A DNA stretch of 48,495 nt from Chloroflexota bacterium. GTDB taxonomy: Bacteria; Chloroflexota; Anaerolineae; JAAEKA01. Positions 34,406 through 41,947 of the stretch are shown here, piece after piece. Position 1 is the first letter of the stretch. Each line of letters starts with the position of its first letter. A program made the position numbers and the translations under genes. Location of the stretch: positions 1 through 48,495 of the forward strand of contig JAYELL010000023.1 in the NCBI GenBank assembly GCA_034717495.1, in the 5' to 3' direction. The notes under the pieces were generated by a model, which saw only the letters and a list, made by a program, of their open reading frames with translations, was not told where the DNA came from and ran no database searches.

Positions 34406-34417
34406 CTATGGTATAAT
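34406..34417 (+). promoter_or_regulatory. extended -10 promoter upstream of the SH3 lipoprotein gene
   Basis: CTATGGTATAAT ends at 34417, a perfect TATAAT with the TG extension, and resembles the promoters at 30262 and 44387. No good -35 is visible. The leader before the gene is about 220 bases; it contains a 64-codon Cys/Arg-rich frame (34445-34639) that I do not accept as a gene, and an imperfect hairpin near 34555-34590. Nothing else is seen in the 275-bp gap 34370-34644. Confidence 0.6.
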
Positions 34418-34644
34418 TGCGATCGTGTTATAGGTCGACGGCAGATGAAATTGTGCCTGCCGACAAAAGGTCTGTATCAAGTTCCCCTGTGTTGGCCAGG
34501 GACTGACAGGCGCCCGCAGGTGCATCAATCGTTGCGCCGTTGCTACCGGCCGGGTGCCCCGAGATGGTCCACCAGCACCAGGGGTTATTTCTTGACAGCC
34601 AATCAAGGATGCAGATCAAATTCACCTTCTGAGGTATGACCATT

Positions 34645-35595
34645 ATGCGTCGCAATGCAATTCTTTTGACAGCCATAGCGGCCCTGATCCTGGTGCTGAT
34701 GCAGGCCTGCGCCCTGGGCGATCTCGTCGCAAACGAGCCGGCACCCATTCCGACACCAAGCCGCACACCTCACCCGACGTTTACGCCGACTCCACCGGAG
34801 ACTCCGACACCTATCGTTGCTCCCACCAATACGCCTTCCCCGGTGCCATTGCCAACGAACACCCCGGCGGAAGCGCCACCGACAGAGGCGCCGGCGGAAC
34901 CACCTGCTGCCGCACAGCCAACGGATACGCCCGCGCCCGAAACAGCGCAGGTGATCATCGACAACCCTACCCTGAATGTTCGCCAGGGTCCCGGCACCAA
35001 CTACCGGATCATCGGGCGCGCCAACAATGGGGAGCGCTATGACATCAAGGGCAAAAACTCGTCGGGCAGTTGGTGGCAGATCAATTTCAACGGTCAGGAT
35101 GGCTGGGTCTCCGGATCCTATGTTCGCACCGAGGGTGACACAGGCGGGGTTCAGGTCGCGTCCAACATACCTGCGCCGCCGCCACCACCTACGGCGATAC
35201 CACGCCCAACGCAGCCACCCGCACCAACCGCGCCACCAAAACCGAAGTTTCCCTATTCCTACGAAACGGGCAGCATGATCAGCAACCCCAACTGTGGCTC
35301 CGTTTACATGGAGGGCAAAGTAGTCGACGGAGGCGGCAACGGCATCAATGGTATTGCGGTGATGCTGGAATTCTTCGGCAATCGGGTCTACCGCATCACC
35401 GGTGTTGGCAAGAACCCCGGCGAGTTCGGGTTCACGCCCCTTTCCCGGGAGATGTACGAGAGTCCCGTTCCATTCAACGTGACCGTTGTACAGGGCGACG
35501 GCAACCCTGCACCCCTGTCCGATAGCGCGTTCATCGACTTCCGAAACTGCAACGCGGCCGGGCAGTTCACCAATATCAGGTTCCGCAAGAACTAA
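34645..35595 (+). CDS. SH3-domain lipoprotein with Thr/Pro-rich linker
   Basis: 316 aa from the ATG at 34645; an ATG nine bases earlier lies too close to the GAGG site. The signal sequence ends in MQAC, a non-canonical lipobox, so lipid attachment at that Cys is likely but not certain. A Thr/Pro-rich extracellular linker (about 30-100) leads to a bacterial SH3 domain (about 100-163: LNVRQGPGTNYRIIG through GWVSGSYV), then a second Pro/Thr linker and a beta-rich C-terminal domain with two Cys. Such proteins bind cell-surface glycans in Chloroflexota. It begins a run of co-directional surface/glycan genes. Confidence 0.85.
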   Translation: MRRNAILLTAIAALILVLMQACALGDLVANEPAPIPTPSRTPHPTFTPTPPETPTPIVAPTNTPSPVPLPTNTPAEAPPTEAPAEPPAAAQPTDTPAPETAQVIIDNPTLNVRQGPGTNYRIIGRANNGERYDIKGKNSSGSWWQINFNGQDGWVSGSYVRTEGDTGGVQVASNIPAPPPPPTAIPRPTQPPAPTAPPKPKFPYSYETGSMISNPNCGSVYMEGKVVDGGGNGINGIAVMLEFFGNRVYRITGVGKNPGEFGFTPLSREMYESPVPFNVTVVQGDGNPAPLSDSAFIDFRNCNAAGQFTNIRFRKN

Positions 35596-35616
35596 ACCAC
35601 TGCAACGAGGCGAGTC

Positions 35617-37443
35617 TTGTCACGGCAGAAAAAAAAGCCATCCCTCGCCGGCATTGTCATCAGCGCTGCTGGCCTGCTCCTTGTGGGCGGGCTGGCAGTT
35701 TTTGCATTGCTGGGTACCCCCGCCCTTGCTCATGCGCCACCAGGCCAATGGCTGTTCAACCTCACCGGCGAAGAAGCCCCCTTGTCCCAGATCAAGGGGC
35801 TCAGTGACCTGGTGGCCGACGCCATGCGGCCGCGTCTGGAGACCGAGGACATGGTCCCCGTGGCCCACGCTGGCGTCAACCCTTTTGGGGTCAACGTATT
35901 CCTGGAGCAAGAGGTTGATCCTGCCAAACGAGAGCAGGCTGTGCGCATGGCCCAGGAGGCTGGATTCCACTGGCTCCGCCAGGAATTCCCCTGGGAAGAC
36001 ATCGAAATCCATGGCAAAGGTGATTTTGAGGACCGCCGCAACGAACCCGTTCGATCGGCCTGGGAGAAGTATGATCACATCGTCGATCTGGCCGAAGCAT
36101 ACGACATGGAGTTGATTGCCCGCCTCAGTAATCCCCCGGCATGGAGTCGCTCGGCAGGCAACGACGGCGGCACCTACGCGCCACCAGACGACCTGGCAGA
36201 TTACGGCGATTTTGTGGCTGCAGTCGTCGATCGCTACCAGGGACGCGTGCGCTATTATCAGCTCTGGAACGAACCCAACATCTACCCTGAATGGGGTGAC
36301 TCTGCCATCGACCCAGAGGGCTTCACAGAACTCCTGAAGACAGGAGCAACCCGGGCACGGGCCATTGATCCGGAGGTGGTGATCATCTCTGGTGCTCTTG
36401 CCAGCACTATCGACCTGGACGGAATCCACGTGCCGGCGCGCAATTTCAACGACCTCACCTTTCTGCAGCGCATGTATGACGCTGGGGCAGCCCCATACTT
36501 CGATGTACTTGCCATGCAGGGCTACGGACTCTGGTCCGGGCCCACCGATCAGCGAACACAGCCTCGCGTAATCAACTTCGGCCGTCCACAGCTGGTGCGG
36601 GATGTCATGGTGAAAAACGGTGATGCGCAAAAGCCGATCTGGATCAGCGAGATGAATTGGAACGCGGTGCCCAATGACATTCCAGATAAGCGTTACGGTC
36701 AGGTCACCGAAGAACAACAGGCCCGCTATCTGCCGCTGGCCTACGATCGCATCCAGACGGAATGGCCCTGGGTTGGCGTGGCGAACACCTGGTATTTGAA
36801 GCGCCCCACCGATCAATGGGAACAAAACGGCCAGCCTGAAGCCTATTTCCGCCTGCTGACTCCCGGATTCGATCCCCTGCCGGTCTACGATAGCATGATG
36901 GACTTTACGGACGATTTGCGCCCGGCCCTGCATCAAGGGTATCATCAGGAGGACCACTGGGCGATCAACTACACCGGCAACTGGGATACCATCGCCGACG
37001 ACCAGGCAGTATTGAGTCAACTGCGGCAGACCAGCGATCCTGCGGCAGGCCTGTCATTCCGGTTCGTGGGCAGTGATCTGGAACTGGTGGCACCCAGAGG
37101 CCCGGGCATGGGACGGTGGATCGTGGAAGTTGATGGCCGCGAGCGCGCTCGCATCAACCTGGATTCCAGTAGCCCGCGCCCAGCGCTATCCGCAACGGTG
37201 GCTCGCAGTCTGTCCAGCATATCGGCACACCAGGTGACGATTCGACCCGAACTGGACGAATCGGGACAACTTGTCGGTCCGGTTGCCCTGGACGGAATCG
37301 TCGTCCGGCGCCGAAACATGGCATTTGTCAATGGCCTCTATTGCCTGGTAACCCTCCTCTTTTTGGCAGTGCTCGGGCTGCTAGGTTACTTCTGGCTCGC
37401 CAGCCGGCACAATATTCCGCAACAGGCCGGTTGGCAAGAATGA
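35617..37443 (+). CDS. membrane-anchored clan A glycoside hydrolase (GH39/GH5-like)
   Basis: 608 aa from a TTG at 35617 (GAGG six bases upstream), 21 bp after the lipoprotein gene. An N-terminal helix (about 10-38) and a C-terminal helix (about 567-592) flank an extracellular TIM barrel. Clan A catalytic pattern: YQLWNEPNIYPEW with Glu219 as acid/base, and IWISEMNWN with Glu345 as nucleophile. A beta-sandwich follows about 440-540. The two-end anchoring is unusual for a secreted hydrolase. The substrate is unknown; the neighbouring GT39 suggests surface glycan metabolism. Confidence 0.85.
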   Translation: MSRQKKKPSLAGIVISAAGLLLVGGLAVFALLGTPALAHAPPGQWLFNLTGEEAPLSQIKGLSDLVADAMRPRLETEDMVPVAHAGVNPFGVNVFLEQEVDPAKREQAVRMAQEAGFHWLRQEFPWEDIEIHGKGDFEDRRNEPVRSAWEKYDHIVDLAEAYDMELIARLSNPPAWSRSAGNDGGTYAPPDDLADYGDFVAAVVDRYQGRVRYYQLWNEPNIYPEWGDSAIDPEGFTELLKTGATRARAIDPEVVIISGALASTIDLDGIHVPARNFNDLTFLQRMYDAGAAPYFDVLAMQGYGLWSGPTDQRTQPRVINFGRPQLVRDVMVKNGDAQKPIWISEMNWNAVPNDIPDKRYGQVTEEQQARYLPLAYDRIQTEWPWVGVANTWYLKRPTDQWEQNGQPEAYFRLLTPGFDPLPVYDSMMDFTDDLRPALHQGYHQEDHWAINYTGNWDTIADDQAVLSQLRQTSDPAAGLSFRFVGSDLELVAPRGPGMGRWIVEVDGRERARINLDSSSPRPALSATVARSLSSISAHQVTIRPELDESGQLVGPVALDGIVVRRRNMAFVNGLYCLVTLLFLAVLGLLGYFWLASRHNIPQQAGWQE

Positions 37444-37484
37444 GTGATCCGAATCCCTGGCAGGCAAGCGTTGCCTGAAAAATC

Positions 37485-39983
37485 ATGACCGAAACGACCT
37501 CCCGGAGACGCAGCCAATTCGATAGATGGATCCTGTGGCTGATCTTGCTGCTGGCGACCGCGTTGCGATTCTTGCGGATCGGTAACCAAAGCCTCTGGGC
37601 TGACGAGGGCAATAGCGTCGCGCTGGCATTGCGTTCCATCAGCGAGATCTCCGCCAACGCAGCAGCGGATATCCATCCACCCCTTTATTATTGGTTTCTC
37701 CACTTCTGGGTGCGTATATTTGGCACCAGTGAGATTGCTGTTCGCTCCCTCTCTGCCGTATGGGGTATCTTTCTTGTCTGGTTGGTTTACCAGATCGGCA
37801 GCCGGCTCCACGATAGACGCACTGGGTTGATCGCGGCCTTTCTGGCGGCGATCAATCCCTTCTTGATCTATTACAGCCAGGAAGCCCGCATGTATTCGAT
37901 GCTGGCAGCTCTGGCAGCCCTGCTATTTTATGGTCTTGTCCGCTTCATTCTGCACGAGTCGATTGTCCTGCCGGCCGACGGCACCGGAAAGACAATCTCC
38001 TTCTCGGCTCCGGCGACGGCAGTGATCCTGGTGGCATCGATCGCGGGACTCTATACCCACTACACGTTCCCGATCCTGATCCTCACAGCCACTTTGCTCT
38101 ACCTGTTGTGGGTATACGACTCCCGACGCAGGGGATTCGTATCGATCCGTCTGCTTCAGTGGGGACTCCTGTTGATCGTGATGGGCTTCTTCTACCTTCC
38201 CTGGCTTGGAACGGCGATCGACCGGCTGACCAGCTGGCCGCGGTCGGGCCAGGATATCGCCTGGACCGAGGCGTTGAGCGAGATGACGCGCCTGTTGGCG
38301 CTGGGTCCGGTGGCTCAGGGTGATACCAACAGCGTCTGGATGGTCATTTTCATATTGCTTTTCATCCTGGGCCTTTTTCCCTGGGCACGTCCCGGGCGGC
38401 GACGCTCCCATTGGCTCAGTTGGCTGCTGCCCTTCGCATGGCTGGCAACCCCGGTCTTTTTGATACTGCTGGCCGATCTCTACAAACCAGCCTTCTTCAA
38501 GTTCCTGATCGTTTCAGTGGCGCCCTTTGTCCTGCTGATGGGCCGGGGCATCACCGGATTTGAGGCTTCCCTCAAGCGAAATCCCTGGGGACGACGGTCG
38601 ACCACGGCCGCAGCCATTTCGGACAAGCGGGCTGGCAAGAGCGGCAATCAACAGGCTGAGGTCGCCGCCAAATCGTCCGCGGGAAAATGGATTTCACTCA
38701 TCTGGGTTGTGGTAACGCTAATCCTTGTGATAATCCCCACAGCCATGACTTTGCAGGTCTACTACTTCGATCAGGACGTTTCACGGGACGACTATCGCGC
38801 CATAGCCTCGTATATTGAAGCGGTTTCTCAGCCCGACGACGCCGTTATCCTCAATGCACCCGGACAGCAGGAAGTGTTCGACTACTATTATGGCGGTGAT
38901 ATCCCGGTCTACGGCCTGCCGGAACAGCGTCCTGTCGACAAAGCTGCTGCCGTTGCCCAGCTCGAACAATTGGCCGGGCAACACCGCCAGCTTTTTGCGC
39001 TCTTTTGGGCTACCGATGAAAGTGATCCCGATAGCATTGTGGAAGGCTGGTTAGACACGCACGCCTATAAATCAGCTGAAACCTGGCAGGGCAATGTACG
39101 TTTCGTGATCTACGCCACCCAACAGGCCACAGACGACTGGCCGGAACAGAGTTCAGGCGCAAGCCTCGGCGATCAAATTCGCTTGAACAGCTACGCCTTG
39201 TCCTCCCAGAATATCACTTCAGGCGAGGTCCTGCAGCTGCAACTGGCCTGGCAGGCCCTGAGCCAAGCAGATGCCGACTATACGGTGTTTGTGCAACTCC
39301 TGGATGCGCGGAACCAGGTGGCCGTTCAACGGGACGCACCGCCGATCAGCGGTGGCGCTCCGACTGGCAGATGGCAGACGGGCGAGGTCGTAATTGACAA
39401 CCATGGGTTGTTCATCTCTCCCGGTACTGCACCTGGAGACTATCTTCTCATCACCGGCATGTACAATCCGCAAACAGGCGAGCGACTCATCAGTGGTGCC
39501 GCCGATTACATCGATCTTGGCACTGTCCGGGTGGAGCGTCCTGATACGCCACCCGCGCCGGCGGCTTTGGGCATGGACACCGATCGCTCATTCAAGTTCG
39601 ATGAAGTCACCATGCTGGGTTTCGACCACTACAAGCGGGGCTTTCGGCACGCCCCGGATACGCCGTTGCATCCCAACGATCTGCTTCACTTCACCTTTTT
39701 CTGGCAGGCCGATGTCCAACCGACCGCGGCCTGGTGGTTCACGGTTCGCCTGATACAGGGCACTGACAAGGAAGTGGCTGCAGTCAGCGGACCGCTGGTC
39801 AGCAAGGAATACCCGACGCTGAACTGGGAAGAGGGCGAGATCGTCCGCGGTGAACACGATTTATTTCTGCCCGACTACCTCACATCTGATCGCTACCAAC
39901 TTCAACTCTTCCTCCATACCGGCAACCCGGAAGCCATCGCGGACAGAGTGAATCTGGGCCAGATTACAATTAGCGAACCATAA
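37485..39983 (+). CDS. GT39 family membrane glycosyltransferase (PMT/ArnT-like)
   Basis: 832 aa with an ATG at 37485; no strong ribosome site is visible. About 11 membrane helices occupy the first 450 residues. The first periplasmic loop carries LWADEGNSVALAL with the DE pair typical of GT-C enzymes, followed by HPPLYYWFLHFW. A large extracellular C-terminal region (about 530-830) holds two beta-sandwich units typical of Chloroflexota GT39 proteins (DYTVFVQLLDARNQVAVQRD, then GDYLLITGMYNPQTGERL). It transfers a sugar from a lipid-linked donor. It is co-directional with the GH39-like gene and precedes the MBL gene by 27 bp. Confidence 0.88.
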   Translation: MTETTSRRRSQFDRWILWLILLLATALRFLRIGNQSLWADEGNSVALALRSISEISANAAADIHPPLYYWFLHFWVRIFGTSEIAVRSLSAVWGIFLVWLVYQIGSRLHDRRTGLIAAFLAAINPFLIYYSQEARMYSMLAALAALLFYGLVRFILHESIVLPADGTGKTISFSAPATAVILVASIAGLYTHYTFPILILTATLLYLLWVYDSRRRGFVSIRLLQWGLLLIVMGFFYLPWLGTAIDRLTSWPRSGQDIAWTEALSEMTRLLALGPVAQGDTNSVWMVIFILLFILGLFPWARPGRRRSHWLSWLLPFAWLATPVFLILLADLYKPAFFKFLIVSVAPFVLLMGRGITGFEASLKRNPWGRRSTTAAAISDKRAGKSGNQQAEVAAKSSAGKWISLIWVVVTLILVIIPTAMTLQVYYFDQDVSRDDYRAIASYIEAVSQPDDAVILNAPGQQEVFDYYYGGDIPVYGLPEQRPVDKAAAVAQLEQLAGQHRQLFALFWATDESDPDSIVEGWLDTHAYKSAETWQGNVRFVIYATQQATDDWPEQSSGASLGDQIRLNSYALSSQNITSGEVLQLQLAWQALSQADADYTVFVQLLDARNQVAVQRDAPPISGGAPTGRWQTGEVVIDNHGLFISPGTAPGDYLLITGMYNPQTGERLISGAADYIDLGTVRVERPDTPPAPAALGMDTDRSFKFDEVTMLGFDHYKRGFRHAPDTPLHPNDLLHFTFFWQADVQPTAAWWFTVRLIQGTDKEVAAVSGPLVSKEYPTLNWEEGEIVRGEHDLFLPDYLTSDRYQLQLFLHTGNPEAIADRVNLGQITISEP

Positions 39984-40010
39984 GTCCCACTCTCAAGGAA
40001 ATACTTCGCA

Positions 40011-40667
40011 ATGATTCTGGAAAGTCTTTCTGTAGGCATGCTACAGGTGAACTGCTACATACTTGGTTGCGAGCAGACCAACCAGGGTGTTATTATCGAT
40101 CCTGGTGGAAATGCGTCTGGCATCCTGAACCTGGTGAACCAGTTGGGATTGTCCATCGTTTCGATCCCCAATACCCACGCTCATTTCGACCACATTTTGG
40201 CTGTCGACGAGGTAAAGGCCGCTACCGGCGCCCCCTTCTGGCTCCACAGGGACGACCAGCCAGTGCTCAAGGGGGGTCGCGAAATGGTCAAACTCTGGAT
40301 GGGTTACGACCCCGGCCCAATGCCTGAGGTCGACAGTTTCATCTCGGCCGGCGATACGCTTCACGTTGGAGAAGAGGAATTGGAAGTCAGGCTGGCGCCC
40401 GGCCACTCGCCCGGTTCAGTGATCTTCATCCATCACGACAGCCGGCGGGTCATCGGCGGAGACGTACTCTTTGCAGGGGGCGTAGGACGCTTCGATTTCC
40501 CCGGAAGTGACGGTCCGACCCTGCTGCGGTCGATCCATGAACAGTTATTGACCCTGCCGGACGACTACGCGGTCTTCCCGGGCCATGGACCGGCGACCAC
40601 GATAGGGCGCGAACGACAGGCGAATCCCTATCTGCAGCCCGGAATGGCAACTCTTTTTGAGAGTTGA
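40011..40667 (+). CDS. MBL-fold hydrolase (glyoxalase II/YcbL-like)
   Basis: 218 aa; AAGGA lies 11 bases before the ATG at 40011. The metallo-beta-lactamase motif THAHFDH (about 56-62) supplies metal ligands, with LAPGHSPGSV, IGGDVLF and FPGHGPAT as the later His/Asp ligands. The size and motif spacing fit hydroxyacylglutathione-hydrolase-like or YcbL proteins. The substrate could be a thioester or a persulfide; the linked cysteine pathway makes the latter worth considering. It is three bases upstream of the JAMM gene. Confidence 0.9.
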   Translation: MILESLSVGMLQVNCYILGCEQTNQGVIIDPGGNASGILNLVNQLGLSIVSIPNTHAHFDHILAVDEVKAATGAPFWLHRDDQPVLKGGREMVKLWMGYDPGPMPEVDSFISAGDTLHVGEEELEVRLAPGHSPGSVIFIHHDSRRVIGGDVLFAGGVGRFDFPGSDGPTLLRSIHEQLLTLPDDYAVFPGHGPATTIGRERQANPYLQPGMATLFES

Positions 40668-40670
40668 ACA

Positions 40671-41228
40671 ATGACCATCGCTACATCTATCGAACTACCG
40701 CGACAGATCTATGACGGGATCGTGGCCCATGCCCGCGAGGGCGCCCCACAGGAGATATGTGGCATCCTCAGTGGCATCGATGGACGCGCCACTGAGCTGG
40801 TGCGGGCGCAAAATGAAGCTGAGAATCCTGTCATGGATTACTGGGTGGACGGGCAGACCCTTCTGCGACAGTTCGACTTCGAGGATCAGGGAGAGGCAAT
40901 GATCGCCATCTATCACTCCCACCCTGTCGACGAGGCTTATCCTTCAGCGACGGACGCGCGCAATGCCTACTATCCTGACGCCACCTATCTGATCTGCTCA
41001 CTGCTTCAACCCGATCAACCGACCCTTCGCGCCTACCGGCTGCTATCGAAGGAGCTCGACCAACGGCCGGCAGAGTTGCTTGCCGTGCGAGGAAACCCAG
41101 ATTTCCTGGCCCATCATCACAGGGACGACACCAACGATACCTATGATCTGCTGGTCAGAGAATCCGACGGCAGGGAGCGTTGGCAGCGGGTCGAGATCAT
41201 CGAACAGGATGTTGTTGTCCGAGATTAA
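40671..41228 (+). CDS. JAMM metalloprotease, Mec+-like
   Basis: 185 aa. A complete JAMM zinc site is present: Glu28 (QEICGIL), His82 and His84 (YHSHP), Ser92 and Asp95 (SATD). Mec+ in Mycobacterium tuberculosis releases cysteine from the CysO carrier; QbsD of Pseudomonas trims a sulfur-carrier tail. Either activity would fit here because the next operon encodes CysO, with six residues after its Gly-Gly. The start overlaps nothing but follows the MBL stop by three bases. The C-terminal 60 residues are specific to this subgroup. Confidence 0.92.
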   Translation: MTIATSIELPRQIYDGIVAHAREGAPQEICGILSGIDGRATELVRAQNEAENPVMDYWVDGQTLLRQFDFEDQGEAMIAIYHSHPVDEAYPSATDARNAYYPDATYLICSLLQPDQPTLRAYRLLSKELDQRPAELLAVRGNPDFLAHHHRDDTNDTYDLLVRESDGRERWQRVEIIEQDVVVRD

Positions 41229-41275
41229 CCCGCGCAGCCGCGCACCCTCAGATGTGCCAAAGTATGAAATCCTAC

Positions 41276-41304
41276 TTGACAGATCAAGTTTCCTTCTGTA
41301 CACT
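41276..41304 (+). promoter_or_regulatory. promoter of the cysteine operon leader
   Basis: A perfect TTGACA (41276-41281), 17 bp, then TACACT (41299-41304). Transcription should start near 41311, giving a leader of about 345 bases before the CysO start. Confidence 0.82.
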
Positions 41305-41343
41305 TCCGGTATAAGATACAAGACCTTTCTGGAGTCAGAACCA

Positions 41344-41394
41344 GTGATCGCATCGTCCTGTCAGTATTTCGCACAACCTTGTTCCTGTCTATAG
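41344..41394 (+). CDS. cysteine-rich leader peptide (candidate attenuator ORF)
   Basis: 16 codons plus stop: MIASSCQYFAQPCSCL. The GTG at 41344 is nine bases after GGAG (41331-41334), a good ribosome site, and about 33 bases into the predicted transcript. Three of 16 codons are TGT (Cys6, Cys13, Cys15), whereas Cys is rare in the genes nearby. The stop TAG (41392-41394) abuts the first leader hairpin. The location ahead of a cysteine biosynthesis operon suggests that ribosome stalling at Cys codons reports on cysteinyl-tRNA. This is inference from sequence. Confidence 0.78.
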   Translation: MIASSCQYFAQPCSCL

Positions 41395-41571
41395 CGGGAG
41401 CGCCGGCAATGTTTGCCGGATGCTCTCGCCTGCCGACACGCGTGCGATGAGACTGCAAGATAATGCGCCCAACAATCAAAAAAGACCCACTGCGAGGTGG
41501 TGACAAAGAGTAGCCCTCACTTCTTTTGCCTGCCTCGGTGGTAAGAACAACGAGATTGAGCTCATCGCACG
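41394..41571 (+). promoter_or_regulatory. leader RNA with antiterminator pairing (transcription attenuator)
   Basis: Hairpin A: GCGGGAGC (41394-41401) with GCTCTCGC (41422-41429), extended by CCGGCAA/TTGCCGG; it starts at the leader peptide stop codon. Antiterminator: CGTGCGATGAG (41441-41451) pairs perfectly with CTCATCGCACG (41561-41571) over 11 bp, enclosing about 110 bases with minor stems (for example CTCG/CGAG near 41534-41554). The 3' arm is also the 5' arm of the terminator at 41560-41601, so the two structures exclude each other. A six-base segment in the leader ORF (ATCGCA, 41347-41352) can pair with TGCGAT inside 41441-41451, a possible competitor arm. A ligand-sensing riboswitch is the alternative reading. 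Confidence 0.75.
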
Positions 41572-41601
41572 GTTGTAGACCGGTGATGGGCGTTTTTGTT
41601 T
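41560..41601 (+). terminator. Rho-independent terminator of the attenuator
   Basis: GCTCATC (41560-41566) pairs with GATGGGC (41585-41591, one G-U pair), with an inner CGGT/ACCG stem (41570-41573 and 41579-41582), followed by GTTTTTGTTT. It lies 55 bases before the CysO start. Confidence 0.82.
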
Positions 41602-41656
41602 CCAGCCGTAACAGAACTCATCTGAGCTATCGATCAAAGAAAGGAATTCCAAGCCA

Positions 41657-41947
41657 ATGTCAACCGTACGCATTCCCACACCGTTGCGCCACCTTACAGG
41701 CGGTCAATCCAAGGTAAACGCCTCAGGCAACACCGTCAGTGCAGTAATCGAAAACCTGGAGTCAACCTATCCTGGCATGGGTGAAAAGCTTTTGGACGAA
41801 AACGGAGAAATCAAACGGTTCATCAATGTATTTGTCGACGGCAATGAGATCCGCACCATCGACGGCGCCGACACGCCGGTGGGCGATCACGACGAAATCA
41901 CCATTGTGCCTGCCATGGCCGGCGGCAGTTTCCAGGAGCCCCATTAA
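41657..41947 (+). CDS. cysO: CysO-like sulfur carrier (ThiS/MoaD fold) with C-terminal tail
   Basis: 96 aa; AAAGGA lies 11 bases before the ATG at 41657. The sequence follows mycobacterial CysO closely in pattern: VRIPTPLRHLTGGQSKVNAS, VIENLESTYPGMGEKLLDE, then RFINVFVDGNEIR and ITIVPAMAGG. The carrier receives sulfur as a thiocarboxylate on its C-terminal Gly-Gly and passes it to O-phosphoserine-derived aminoacrylate on CysM. Here six residues (SFQEPH) follow Gly-Gly, so processing is needed. Its stop codon overlaps the next start (TAATG). Confidence 0.93.
   Translation: MSTVRIPTPLRHLTGGQSKVNASGNTVSAVIENLESTYPGMGEKLLDENGEIKRFINVFVDGNEIRTIDGADTPVGDHDEITIVPAMAGGSFQEPH

Noticed and set aside
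34445-34639. 64-codon frame in the leader of the SH3 lipoprotein gene, ending in an ATGA overlap
   Set aside because: The stop-start overlap is suggestive, but the translation is rich in Cys, Arg and Pro with no pattern, and its ribosome site is poor.
35620-37020. 466-codon open frame on the minus strand opposite the GH39-like gene
   Set aside because: The plus-strand protein has both catalytic motifs and anchor helices. The antisense frame shows no family motifs.
41441-41601. Known riboswitch or T-box explanation of the cysteine operon leader
   Set aside because: A GGTGGTAA segment and an AAGAGTAG segment recall T-box and lysine-riboswitch words, but the spacing is too short for a T-box and the other conserved blocks are absent. 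The Cys-rich leader ORF fits better, though a riboswitch is not fully excluded.
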